Positions 36,499-44,615 of a stretch of 49,833 nt of DNA are shown piece after piece. The DNA lies in the NCBI GenBank assembly GCA_902461935.1, contig CABPZP010000012.1, forward strand, positions 1 to 49,833, written 5' to 3'. The stretch's first letter is position 1. Each line of letters opens with the position of its first letter. Source of the stretch: Merdicola sp905200315. GTDB lineage: Bacteria > Bacillota > Clostridia > TANB77 > CAG-508. The translations under genes and the position numbers were made by a program. The notes below the pieces were generated by a model. The model was not told the origin of the DNA and did no database searches. It saw only the letters and a list, made by a program, of their open reading frames with translations.

Positions 36499-38310
36499 TT
36501 ATTCTTCATCTAATTTTAAAACAGATAAAAATGCTTCTTGCGGTATTTCTACATTTCCTATTTGACGCATTTTCTTTTTACCTTTTTTCTGTTTTTCGAG
36601 TAATTTTTTCTTTCTTGTTATGTCTCCACCATAACATTTTGCAAGTACATCTTTTCTCATTGCTGAAATTGTTTCTCTTGCAATTATTTGTCCACCAATA
36701 ACTGCTTGTAATGGAATACTAAATAATTGTCTTGGAATTACTGTTTTTAATTTTTCTATCATTTTCTTTCCACGAACATAACTATTGCTTCTATGAACCA
36801 TAAATGATAGTGCATCTACACTTTCTCCATTTACATGAATATCCAGTTTTACTAAGTCTGACCTTCTATATTCTTTAAATTCATAATCAAATGAAGCGTA
36901 TCCTTTTGTTTTTGATTTTAAATTATCAAAAAAGTCGTAAATTATTTCATTTAATGGCATTTCATAGGTTATTGTAACTCTAGATTCATCTAGATATTCC
37001 ATACCAATGTATATTCCACGTCTGTTTTGGCATATTTCCATTATGTTTCCTACATACTCTTTTGGAGTTAAAATTTCAGCTGTTACAAAAGGTTCTTCTA
37101 TGTATGATATTTTTTGTGTTTCTGGTAAATCTGCTGGATTATATAATTCTATTACCTCCCCATCTGTTTTATAAACCTTATAAATAACCGATGGAGATGT
37201 TGTAATTAGGCTTAAATCAAATTCCCTATCTAATCTTTCTTCTATAATCTCTAAATGTAAAAGTCCTAAAAATCCACATCTAAACCCATACCCTAAAGCA
37301 GATGATGTTTCCTGTTCAAATTCTAATGCTGCATCATTTAATTGTAATTTTTCTAAAGCGACTTTTAAATTTTCATAATCGCTACCATCAACAGGATATA
37401 ATCCACAATATACCATAGGATTAACTTTTTTATATCCTGGTAAAGGCTCTTTTGCAGGTCTGTTTTTTAGAGTAATTGTATCTCCAACATGAATATCTGA
37501 TAATGTTTTTATACTTGCTGCTATATATCCAACTTCTCCTGCTTTTAGTTCGTTTGCAGGCAAATATTCACCTGGTTCGAAATAGCCAACTTCTGTAACT
37601 GTAAATACTTTGTTTGTTGCCATAAGCAAAATTTCATCGCCAACTTTAACTGTTCCATCTTTAACTCTAACATAACTTACAGCACCTTTATAATTATCAT
37701 AAAAAGAATCGAAAATTAAACACTTAAGTTCAGCATTTTCATCTCCAGAAGGTGCTGGTATATCTGTAACAATTCTCTCTAAAACCTCATTTACATTTAA
37801 TCCAGATTTAGCAGAAATACAAGGAGCATCTTCAGCTGGAATACCTATAATATCTTCAATTTCCTTTTTAACTTCATCTGGTCTAGCATTTGGAAGGTCA
37901 ATTTTATTTATAACAGGTAAAATTTCCAAATTATTATCAATAGCCAAATACACATTAGCCAAAGTTTGAGCCTCAACTCCTTGGCTACTATCTACAACAA
38001 GAACAGCACCATCACAAGCAGCCAAACTACGAGAAACCTCATAATTAAAATCAACATGTCCAGGTGTATCTATTAAATTCAAAATATACTCATTACCATC
38101 CTCAGCCTTGTATAACATTCTAACAGCTTGAGACTTAATAGTAATACCACGTTCACGCTCAATATCCATATTATCTAAAACTTGAGACTCCATCTCTCTT
38201 TTAGAAAGCACCCCAGTCATCTCAATCAATCTATCCGCCAAAGTAGACTTACCATGGTCAATATGAGCAATAATACTAAAATTCCTAATAAATTCTTGTC
38301 TATTCTCCAT
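36499..38310 (-). CDS. lepA: Elongation factor 4 (LepA)
   Basis: A 603-residue GTPase, the family's usual length: P-loop AHIDHGKSTLADRL near 14-27, switch segment ERERGITIKSQ, DTPGHVDF, NKIDLPNAR, and the LepA-specific C-terminal domain ending in KKKLLEKQKKGKKKMRQIG. It acts on stalled or mis-set ribosomes. The ATG at 38310 is chosen for its AAAGGAG RBS and family fit; an upstream in-frame ATG at 38346 would add twelve residues encoded by a dispersed repeat and is rejected. Confidence 0.96.
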   Translation of the reverse strand: MENRQEFIRNFSIIAHIDHGKSTLADRLIEMTGVLSKREMESQVLDNMDIERERGITIKSQAVRMLYKAEDGNEYILNLIDTPGHVDFNYEVSRSLAACDGAVLVVDSSQGVEAQTLANVYLAIDNNLEILPVINKIDLPNARPDEVKKEIEDIIGIPAEDAPCISAKSGLNVNEVLERIVTDIPAPSGDENAELKCLIFDSFYDNYKGAVSYVRVKDGTVKVGDEILLMATNKVFTVTEVGYFEPGEYLPANELKAGEVGYIAASIKTLSDIHVGDTITLKNRPAKEPLPGYKKVNPMVYCGLYPVDGSDYENLKVALEKLQLNDAALEFEQETSSALGYGFRCGFLGLLHLEIIEERLDREFDLSLITTSPSVIYKVYKTDGEVIELYNPADLPETQKISYIEEPFVTAEILTPKEYVGNIMEICQNRRGIYIGMEYLDESRVTITYEMPLNEIIYDFFDNLKSKTKGYASFDYEFKEYRRSDLVKLDIHVNGESVDALSFMVHRSNSYVRGKKMIEKLKTVIPRQLFSIPLQAVIGGQIIARETISAMRKDVLAKCYGGDITRKKKLLEKQKKGKKKMRQIGNVEIPQEAFLSVLKLDEE

Positions 38311-38318
38311 AAAAAACT

Positions 38319-38374
38319 CCTTTTGTTCTTTTTGGGACTGTCCCAAAGTTACATTTTTTGTAACTTCTGGGACA
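38319..38374 (-). repeat. ~52-nt leader hairpin repeat before lepA
   Basis: A nested hairpin: TGTCCC (38339-38344) pairs with GGGACA (38369-38374), and inside it GTTACA pairs with TGTAAC around a T-run; TTTGGGAC precedes it. The same unit stands before the DUF881 gene at 39411-39462. Here it lies between the DUF881 stop (38379) and the lepA RBS, and could act as a terminator/leader or be a mobile repeat. Confidence 0.75.
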
Positions 38375-38378
38375 CCCT

Positions 38379-39398
38379 TTATATTTTTTTCATATATTTT
38401 ATTTGCATTTTATCTTGTTCTTTTTGCACTTCATATTTATATACTTTAATATATTTTTTGTATTCAACATTATATTTTAGTCCTTTTTCTTTTAATTTTG
38501 CAAACATAGAATTTTCTGCTTCTATAGCATTTTGAATTTTTTCTATATCTCCAACTGCTCTAATTATAAAAGGCGATTTTATATTAATGCTATTTACTAA
38601 TATATATTTTTTGCTAATTTCTACTATATCTGTCATATTAGTTATTCGTTGATTATTTATTGAAATTGCTGTTACATTTGCAGATTTTAAGTCGTTTACC
38701 ATTTCTATAAAGTTAGTAGAAGTTAAAACTTTTTCTTCTCCTGTATCTATGGTTATTTCTACGCCACGCCCTTCTACATCTGTTTTTCCTATATATTTAT
38801 TACTTTCAATAATTTTTGAAATTTTACTTTTTTTATTTTTATAATTGTCATACATTTTCAAATTAGATGCTTCAATTTTTACATTTTCTTGCTTTTCTAC
38901 ATCAACTATAATTTTATCATCTTTCAGTATATTAATATATCCTTTATTTCTTGTAAGAGTTCCATATATTGTTTCAATATCTCCAATAACCCTAATATTA
39001 AATGGATTTCCTATTTTTACGCCATCTAATAAAATAACTCCACCATCACAATATAAATACGACTGATTAGTAATTCGAACATTATTTACTGAAATTGCTT
39101 CACAACCTGTATTTCTAATTTCATTTATTAAAATAATAACATCTTCTTGATGAATTAAATCACTGCCATCGTTAATATTTATAATAACACCGCTTCCTTC
39201 AACCTCATTAATTCCAAGCAATGTTTCATTATTCTCCAATTCATTATTAATGTTAATATTATTACAAACCGATTTAAACAGCAAACTACAACCTTCAAAA
39301 AAATTATTAAATCTACCATTTAATCCCATAGAAATAAAAAATACAATAAGTGTAATAAAACATAATACAACAATATTTCTAACTTCATTCTTCTTCAT
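38379..39398 (-). CDS. Membrane-anchored protein with two tandem DUF881-like domains
   Basis: The 339 residues start with one hydrophobic helix (about 9-26) and then carry two copies of a DUF881-like unit. The first (about 60-180) has EVEGSGVIININDG, CEAISVNNVRITNQ and GNPFNIRVIGDIETI. The second (about 205-325) has DVEGRGVEITIDTG, VTAISINNQRITNM and KSPFIIRAVGDIEKI. DUF881 proteins usually have one unit in about 240 residues. Their role is unknown, with a link to cell division operons in Firmicutes. The ATG at 39398 has RBS AAAGGAAG; a start at 39434 would begin in a dispersed repeat and is rejected. Confidence 0.8.
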   Translation of the reverse strand: MKKNEVRNIVVLCFITLIVFFISMGLNGRFNNFFEGCSLLFKSVCNNININNELENNETLLGINEVEGSGVIININDGSDLIHQEDVIILINEIRNTGCEAISVNNVRITNQSYLYCDGGVILLDGVKIGNPFNIRVIGDIETIYGTLTRNKGYINILKDDKIIVDVEKQENVKIEASNLKMYDNYKNKKSKISKIIESNKYIGKTDVEGRGVEITIDTGEEKVLTSTNFIEMVNDLKSANVTAISINNQRITNMTDIVEISKKYILVNSINIKSPFIIRAVGDIEKIQNAIEAENSMFAKLKEKGLKYNVEYKKYIKVYKYEVQKEQDKMQIKYMKKI

Positions 39399-39410
39399 AT
39401 AATTCTTCCT

Positions 39411-39462
39411 TTGTTCTTTTTGGGACTGTCCCAAAGTTACATTTTTTGTAACTTCTGGGACA
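39411..39462 (-). repeat. ~52-nt leader hairpin repeat before the DUF881 gene
   Basis: Matches 38319-38374 almost base for base, including the outer TGTCCC/GGGACA stem (39427-39432 with 39457-39462), and again stands directly before the RBS of the next gene. Confidence 0.75.
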
Positions 39463-39542
39463 GGTCTTTATTTTTTCTTTTGTATTTTAACACATTACGC
39501 TATTTGTTACAACTTATTTTTTTATTTCTATCACCCAAAGGG

Positions 39543-39585
39543 TGTCCCAAATAGAACAAAAAATGTAACTTTGGGTCTGTCCCTT
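39543..39585 (+). repeat. Diverged leader repeat before mutS2
   Basis: Read on the plus strand it has GAACAAAAAATGTAAC, TTTGGG and TCTGTCCC, a rearranged version of the two minus-strand copies. It faces mutS2, so all three copies are oriented towards the gene that follows them. A TATAAT lies just beyond it at 39601-39606 with no clear -35. Confidence 0.5.
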
Positions 39586-39625
39586 TTTGTTTGTTTATGT
39601 TATAATATTACCCTAGGAGGTTATG

Positions 39626-41983
39626 ATGAAAGATTTTTATTTGAATAAATTAGAATATAATAAGGTTTTAGAGATTCTTGCTTCTTTTTCTAATACGTAT
39701 ATTGGTAAGAATTTTTGCTTGAATCTTGTTCCTTGTAATGATAAATTTAAGGTTCAAAAAGCTCTTGATGAAACTTCTGAGGCTTGTTCTTTAATTGTAA
39801 GAAAGGGTAATTTGCCTATTTCTTTTATTGATAATGTTGAAGTTTATCTAAAAGCTATTAGAGGTAATGCTATTCTTTCTACTAAAGGTCTTTTGGAGCT
39901 TGCTAGAATTTTGAGAATGTGCAGAAATTTGAATGATTATTTTTATTCTAAAGATGGTTTAAATTCAGAAGATTATGCTATTTTAGATAATTATTTTAAT
40001 TCTTTATATACTAATAAAAATATTGAAGATGTTATTTTTTCTAATATTTTAGATGAAAATACTATTAACGATAATGCTTCTAAAAAACTATATACTATTA
40101 GAAAGAGTTTTAGAAAATTAGAGCAAGATATAAAATCTAAATTAAATAATTTTATACATTCTTCTACTTATTCTAAATATATTCAGGAATCTGTTGTAAC
40201 AATTAGAAATGATAGATATGTTATTCCTGTAAAACAAGAATATAGAGGCCAAGTAAAAGGGTTTATTCATGATTTTTCTTCTAGTGGTTCTACTGTTTTT
40301 ATTGAACCTATGGCTGTTTTTGAACTTAATAATGAAATTAATAATCTTCGTGTTGAAGAAAATATTGAAATTGAACGAATTTTAAAAGATTACACTGAAC
40401 TATTTGCTCCTATTGTAAATGAAATTGAAAATAATATTAGAATTATTGGTAGATTAGATTTTATTTTTGCAAAGGCAAAATATTCTCTTTCTATAGATGG
40501 TAACCAACCAATTATAAATGATGAAAAACAATTAAATTTACGTGGTGCTCGTCATCCTCTAATTGATAAAAATAAAGTTGTTCCAATAGATATAAACTTA
40601 GGCTTCGATTACTCTTGCCTTGTTATTACAGGACCAAATACTGGTGGTAAAACTGTAAGTATTAAAACTGTTGGTTTACTATGTTTAATGGCTATGAGTG
40701 GTCTTCATATTCCAGCAAAAGAAAACTCTAGTATTTATGTTTTTGATAATATTTTTGCTGATATTGGTGATGAACAAAGTATACAAGAAAATTTAAGTAC
40801 TTTCTCTGCTCATATGACAAATATTGTTGAAATTCTACGTAACTCTACAAGTGAGAGTTTAATTTTACTAGACGAACTTGGTTCTGGAACAGACCCTTTA
40901 GAAGGTGCAAGCTTGGCTATTAGCATTTTGGAAAGATTTTATAACAATGGTTCTTTAATAATGGCTACTACTCACTACCCTGAAATAAAACAATATGCTT
41001 TAGTTAATAAAGGCTTCAAAAATGCAAGTTGTGAATTCGACATAGAAAATTTAAAACCTACATATAAATTATTACTTGGAATTCCAGGCAAAAGTAATGC
41101 GTTTGCTATATGTAAAAAAATAGGTTTTGAAGATAGCATTTTAAATAGAGCAACAGAATTTTTATCTGATGATTCTATTCATATAGAAGATTTACTTAAA
41201 AATATTCATGATGAGAAATTAACCATTGAGAAAGAAAAAGAAGAAATTGAAAAAAACTTAAATCAAGTTACATTACTTAGAAAAAATTTAGAAAGAGATA
41301 ACACAGAACTTGACAATAAATCTAAAAAGCTTATTGAAGATGCTAAAGAAGAAGCAAGAAATATTTTATTAGCTGCTAAAGATAATGCAACCAGAATTAT
41401 AAGAGAGATGAAAAGTAACTCAAATAATGTAAAACAACTTGAAAACTTACGAAATTCTTTAAATAATTCTATAAAAGAAATAGCATTTGTTACAGAAAGT
41501 GCAGATAGTTCAAACACAAAACCTGAAGATATAAAAGTTGGAATGAATGTGTATGTTATCAGCCTAAATCAAAACGGAACTGTACTTTCTACTCCAAATA
41601 AAGACAATATTATTCAAGTTCAAGTGGGACCAATGAAAATAAATGCAGATATTTCTGATATAACAATTTTAGTAAAACAAGAAACTAAAAAAGAAATAGC
41701 CACTAAAAAAGCAAAAAATGACTTTAAATCAAAAAATGTTTCTACAGAAATTAATGTAATTGGCTTAACTGTTGATGAAGCAGTACCTTTAGTAGATAAA
41801 TACTTAGATGATGTTTATTTATCAAGCATAAAAAGTGTACGAATAGTTCACGGAAAAGGAACCGGAAAATTACGTGAAGGAATTCATAAATTTTTAAGAA
41901 AAGAACCACATGTAAAATCTTTTAGACTTGGAACCTTTGGCGAAGGTGAAATGGGTGTAACTATTGTAGAATTAAAGAAGTAG
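39626..41983 (+). CDS. mutS2: MutS2 family ATPase/endonuclease (RqcU-type)
   Basis: A 785-residue protein: MutS core and clamp-like region, P-loop TGPNTGGKT near residue 336, LILLDELGSGTDPLEGA for Walker B, a long coiled coil (about 515-630) and a C-terminal Smr domain (about 705-785) with HGKGTGKLREG. MutS2 splits collided ribosomes and suppresses recombination. The ATG at 39626 has AGGAGG 5 nt before it; the ATG three bases upstream would leave only 2 nt. It is the only clear plus-strand gene and ends in a terminator shared with the convergent gene. Confidence 0.95.
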   Translation: MKDFYLNKLEYNKVLEILASFSNTYIGKNFCLNLVPCNDKFKVQKALDETSEACSLIVRKGNLPISFIDNVEVYLKAIRGNAILSTKGLLELARILRMCRNLNDYFYSKDGLNSEDYAILDNYFNSLYTNKNIEDVIFSNILDENTINDNASKKLYTIRKSFRKLEQDIKSKLNNFIHSSTYSKYIQESVVTIRNDRYVIPVKQEYRGQVKGFIHDFSSSGSTVFIEPMAVFELNNEINNLRVEENIEIERILKDYTELFAPIVNEIENNIRIIGRLDFIFAKAKYSLSIDGNQPIINDEKQLNLRGARHPLIDKNKVVPIDINLGFDYSCLVITGPNTGGKTVSIKTVGLLCLMAMSGLHIPAKENSSIYVFDNIFADIGDEQSIQENLSTFSAHMTNIVEILRNSTSESLILLDELGSGTDPLEGASLAISILERFYNNGSLIMATTHYPEIKQYALVNKGFKNASCEFDIENLKPTYKLLLGIPGKSNAFAICKKIGFEDSILNRATEFLSDDSIHIEDLLKNIHDEKLTIEKEKEEIEKNLNQVTLLRKNLERDNTELDNKSKKLIEDAKEEARNILLAAKDNATRIIREMKSNSNNVKQLENLRNSLNNSIKEIAFVTESADSSNTKPEDIKVGMNVYVISLNQNGTVLSTPNKDNIIQVQVGPMKINADISDITILVKQETKKEIATKKAKNDFKSKNVSTEINVIGLTVDEAVPLVDKYLDDVYLSSIKSVRIVHGKGTGKLREGIHKFLRKEPHVKSFRLGTFGEGEMGVTIVELKK

Positions 41984-42001
41984 AATTTTTTCTACTTCTT
42001 T
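41974..42001. terminator. Bidirectional terminator between mutS2 and the convergent gene
   Basis: A 12-bp stem (AAAGAAGTAGAA with TTCTACTTCTTT) closes a 4-nt T loop; A-run and T-run arms serve both directions. The stop codons of both genes lie inside the stem. Confidence 0.85.
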
Positions 42002-42480
42002 TCATTTAAATACATTTCCTTATAATTTTCTATATTTTCCTTCTCTACACTTCCTATTTTAAATAAAATTTGTTCATTTTTAATTTTATATATACAGTCT
42101 GTTTTTACAATACTATCTTTCATTAAACCATTTTGTTTATTCTTTTTTAACATTACATTATTTTTATACTTTACTTTTTGTATTTGAGAAGATATTAACA
42201 TTCCAAAATTCTCCATTGGTATTGCTATATTATCTTTATCAATTATAACAAATAAATGATTTGTTCCTATTGAGCCATCTTCATATTGATAATCTTTTAC
42301 ATATACGATATCTCCAACACTGTATATTGTATAAATTTCTTTTGGTTCACTTAAAATATTTTCTATTTTTCCTTTGTGCCATTCATTCTCGGGTGGAAAT
42401 TCTCTAAATGCCTCTGATGCATCTTTTACATTTCCAGTTTTATATAAATACTCGACGAAATTCATTTTATTCTCTTTCAT
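41992..42480 (-). CDS. PemK/MazF-like family protein with N-terminal extension
   Basis: The 162 residues have a short N-terminal part (FVEYLYKTGNVKDASEAF, then PPENEWHKGKIE) and from about 50 a MazF-like SH3 barrel: YSVGDIVYVKDY, NHLFVIIDKDN, and DSIVKTDCIYKIKNEQILFKIGSV. MazF/PemK proteins are usually mRNA-cutting toxins, but no antitoxin gene of the usual kind stands before it; the N-terminal part might take that role, or the protein may not be a toxin. It has its own promoter (42501-42529) and RBS AGAAGGAG. Confidence in the barrel is moderate. Confidence 0.6.
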   Translation of the reverse strand: MKENKMNFVEYLYKTGNVKDASEAFREFPPENEWHKGKIENILSEPKEIYTIYSVGDIVYVKDYQYEDGSIGTNHLFVIIDKDNIAIPMENFGMLISSQIQKVKYKNNVMLKKNKQNGLMKDSIVKTDCIYKIKNEQILFKIGSVEKENIENYKEMYLNEKK

Positions 42481-42500
42481 ATAAATTCTCCTTCTTATTT

Positions 42501-42529
42501 ATTATATACTAATTAGTTAATATATTCAA
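42501..42529 (-). promoter_or_regulatory. Promoter of the PemK/MazF-like gene
   Basis: On the minus strand TTGAAT (42529-42524), a 17-nt spacer and TATAAT (42506-42501), 21 nt before the ATG. The rest of the gap 42481-42605 shows nothing else. Confidence 0.65.
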
Positions 42530-42605
42530 TTTAATTATTAAAGTTTTTAGGTCGATAAAAATACAAAACACTATAAATACAATATTCTTTATATTATAAA
42601 TTTTA

Positions 42606-43451
42606 CTAAAAATTTATATCATTGATATTAGTTAATATTTTAGCACCTTGTTTTATTAACTCATTTGTTCCTGCTGAATTTATGCTTGTTATATTCCCTG
42701 GTACTGCATATATTTCTCTTCCTTGTTCTAATGCACAATTTACTGTAATCATTGTTCCGCTTCTTTCCTTCGCTTCTACAACTATAATTGAATTTGATAG
42801 TCCACTTATTATTCTATTTCTTTGTGGAAAGTTTTGTTTCAGTGGTTTTGTTCCTATTATATATTCGGAAATAACTGCTCCTCCTGTTTCTACTATTTTA
42901 TCTGCAAGTTCTTTATTTTCAAACGGATATACTGTGTCTAGGCCATTTCCTAATACTGCTATTGTTTTCCCTTTCCCTGCTAGGCATCCAACATGTGAAT
43001 ATGTATCTATCCCCTTTGCTAATCCACTTACAACTACAAAATTATTCTTTGCTAAATCATATGCCAATTTTTGTGCAGTATTTTTCCCGTATATACTACA
43101 ATTTCTACATCCTACCATACCAATGGCATATGTAGAAAAAATTTCTTTATTACCTTTTATATATAATGCAATAGGTGGATCATATATGTTTTTTAGCATT
43201 TTGGGATAGTTATTATCATTAATTGTTATCATTTCTATTTTATGTTTTTTCAGATATTGAATATAGTTTTCTAAATTAGCTTTATATTTATTTTCTAATA
43301 TTTCATTCACATCTTGCAATTCAATACCATCTTCTAGCAATTCTTCTTTTGTTAATTTGTAAACATTCTTCGGTTCTTTATATTTTTTTATTAAATTATA
43401 TTTAATAATTGGTTTAACATTTAACCTTGACATCCAAATCCAAAATTTCAT
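42606..43451 (-). CDS. dprA: DNA-processing protein DprA
   Basis: A 281-residue protein with the Rossmann-fold DprA core: GMVGCRNCSIYG, VVSGLAKGIDTYSH, TIAVLGNGLDTVYP, PQRNRIISGLSNSIIVVEA and SGTMITVNCALEQGREIYAVPG. It loads RecA on incoming single-stranded DNA in transformation. An N-terminal helical region is present (1-60), while the C-terminal winged-helix domain of longer relatives is absent. RBS AGGAGG precedes the ATG. Together with comF it suggests that the competence machinery is at least partly kept. Confidence 0.95.
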   Translation of the reverse strand: MKFWIWMSRLNVKPIIKYNLIKKYKEPKNVYKLTKEELLEDGIELQDVNEILENKYKANLENYIQYLKKHKIEMITINDNNYPKMLKNIYDPPIALYIKGNKEIFSTYAIGMVGCRNCSIYGKNTAQKLAYDLAKNNFVVVSGLAKGIDTYSHVGCLAGKGKTIAVLGNGLDTVYPFENKELADKIVETGGAVISEYIIGTKPLKQNFPQRNRIISGLSNSIIVVEAKERSGTMITVNCALEQGREIYAVPGNITSINSAGTNELIKQGAKILTNINDINF

Positions 43452-43463
43452 TTTTCTCCTCCT

Positions 43464-43502
43464 AAAAAAAATATAGGCAGAATAAAAAATTCTCCCTATA
43501 TT
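43464..43502 (-). terminator. Terminator after folD
   Basis: AATATAGG then AGAAT pair with ATTCT then CCTATATT around a T loop, with one mismatch, and T8 follows on the minus strand. It overlaps the folD stop codon and sits before the dprA RBS. Confidence 0.75.
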
Positions 43503-44347
43503 TTATATTTATTTTGTTTTGCAGCTTCTACAACATTTTCCATTAACATAGCTACTGTCATTGGACCAACTCCCCCCGGAACCGGTGTTATATATGAAGC
43601 TTTTTTAGAAACATTATCGAAGTCTACATCCCCCACAATTTTTCCTTCTTCGTTTCTATTTATTCCTATATCTATAACAACTACGCCTTCTCTTACCATA
43701 TTTTCTGTTATAAACTTTGGTTTTCCTATTGCTACTATTAAAATATCAGCTTTTTTTGTAAATTCTTCTAAATTTTTGGTTTTAGAATGACACACAGTAA
43801 CTGTCGCATTTTTTTGCAACATACATTGTATTAAAGGTTTTCCAACAATATTGCTTCTACCTACAATTACAACGTTTTTCCCTTCTGTTTCAATATTATA
43901 TTCTTCCATTATTTTAACTACTCCATGTGGTGTACATGGTACAAAACATTTTTCTCCAATGCTTAATTTTCCTGCATTTATTGGATGAAATCCATCTACA
44001 TCTTTTTCTGGTAAAATTGCTCTAAATGCTTTATTTATATCTAAATGCTTTGGTATAGGACTTTGCAATAGTATTCCATCTATGTTTTGATTTTTATTTA
44101 AGTTATCTATTACATTTAATAATTCTTCCATTGTAGTATCTGTATTTAATAAAAATTCTTCATATTCAATTCCTATTTCTTCACAAGCTTTGTTTTTATT
44201 TCGTACATATACTTTCGAAGCTATATCGTCCCCTACCATAATTACAGCAAGTTTTGGTTTTATTCCCTCTTTTTTTAGATTGTCAACTTCTAATTTTAGG
44301 TTTTTGCGAACTTTTGCAGATACTTTTTTACCATCAAGAATTTCCAT
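43496..44347 (-). CDS. folD: Methylenetetrahydrofolate dehydrogenase/cyclohydrolase
   Basis: The 283 residues have the FolD marks: VGDDIASKVYVRNKNKACEEIG near 38-59 with the catalytic Lys and Tyr, QSPIPKHLD near 94-102, PCTPHGVVKIME, VIVGRSNIVGKPL near 160-172 for NADP binding, and the C-terminal TPVPGGVGPMTVAML. It interconverts 5,10-methylene- and 10-formyl-tetrahydrofolate in the cytoplasm. RBS AAGGAGA precedes the ATG. The preceding small gene ends 12 nt away. Confidence 0.97.
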   Translation of the reverse strand: MEILDGKKVSAKVRKNLKLEVDNLKKEGIKPKLAVIMVGDDIASKVYVRNKNKACEEIGIEYEEFLLNTDTTMEELLNVIDNLNKNQNIDGILLQSPIPKHLDINKAFRAILPEKDVDGFHPINAGKLSIGEKCFVPCTPHGVVKIMEEYNIETEGKNVVIVGRSNIVGKPLIQCMLQKNATVTVCHSKTKNLEEFTKKADILIVAIGKPKFITENMVREGVVVIDIGINRNEEGKIVGDVDFDNVSKKASYITPVPGGVGPMTVAMLMENVVEAAKQNKYKI

Positions 44348-44359
44348 AATTTTCTCCTT

Positions 44360-44596
44360 TTATATTCCAACTTTATATTCTATGTTTTCCATAAATGGAA
44401 ACATTTCTTTAACTCTTTTATGTGTTATTACTATTTGACGTGGTTGTGGATTTTTATCTTCCTTAGATACTAATTTTTGAGTATAGCAATTTTCTGCTGT
44501 TTTAAATAGTAAATATCTGTTACGCACATATGTGTAATACATTTGGTATCCATTATCTAATTCTTCTTCAAATCTTTCAAAAGTATAATTTTCCAT
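44360..44596 (-). CDS. Small conserved-looking protein between folD and ligA
   Basis: 78 residues without a membrane helix or signal peptide: an aromatic-rich N-terminal half (FERFEEELDNGYQMYYTYVRN) and a basic PRQIVITHKRVKEMF stretch. I do not recognise a family. Good RBS (AAAGGAA), 12-nt and 19-nt gaps to folD and ligA, and normal composition support a real gene in the ligA-folD operon. Confidence 0.65.
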   Translation of the reverse strand: MENYTFERFEEELDNGYQMYYTYVRNRYLLFKTAENCYTQKLVSKEDKNPQPRQIVITHKRVKEMFPFMENIEYKVGI

Positions 44597-44615
44597 TTAA
44601 ATTCCTTTCCGTAAT

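Noticed and set aside
38311..38346. N-terminal extension of lepA beginning MGQSQKEQ
   Set aside because: The extra residues are encoded by the dispersed leader repeat; the same text appears before the DUF881 gene. The ATG at 38310 has the RBS and gives the family's normal start.
42622..43209. Plus-strand reading frame of 195 codons
   Set aside because: It is antisense to the conserved core of dprA, which explains its openness; no family features or RBS.
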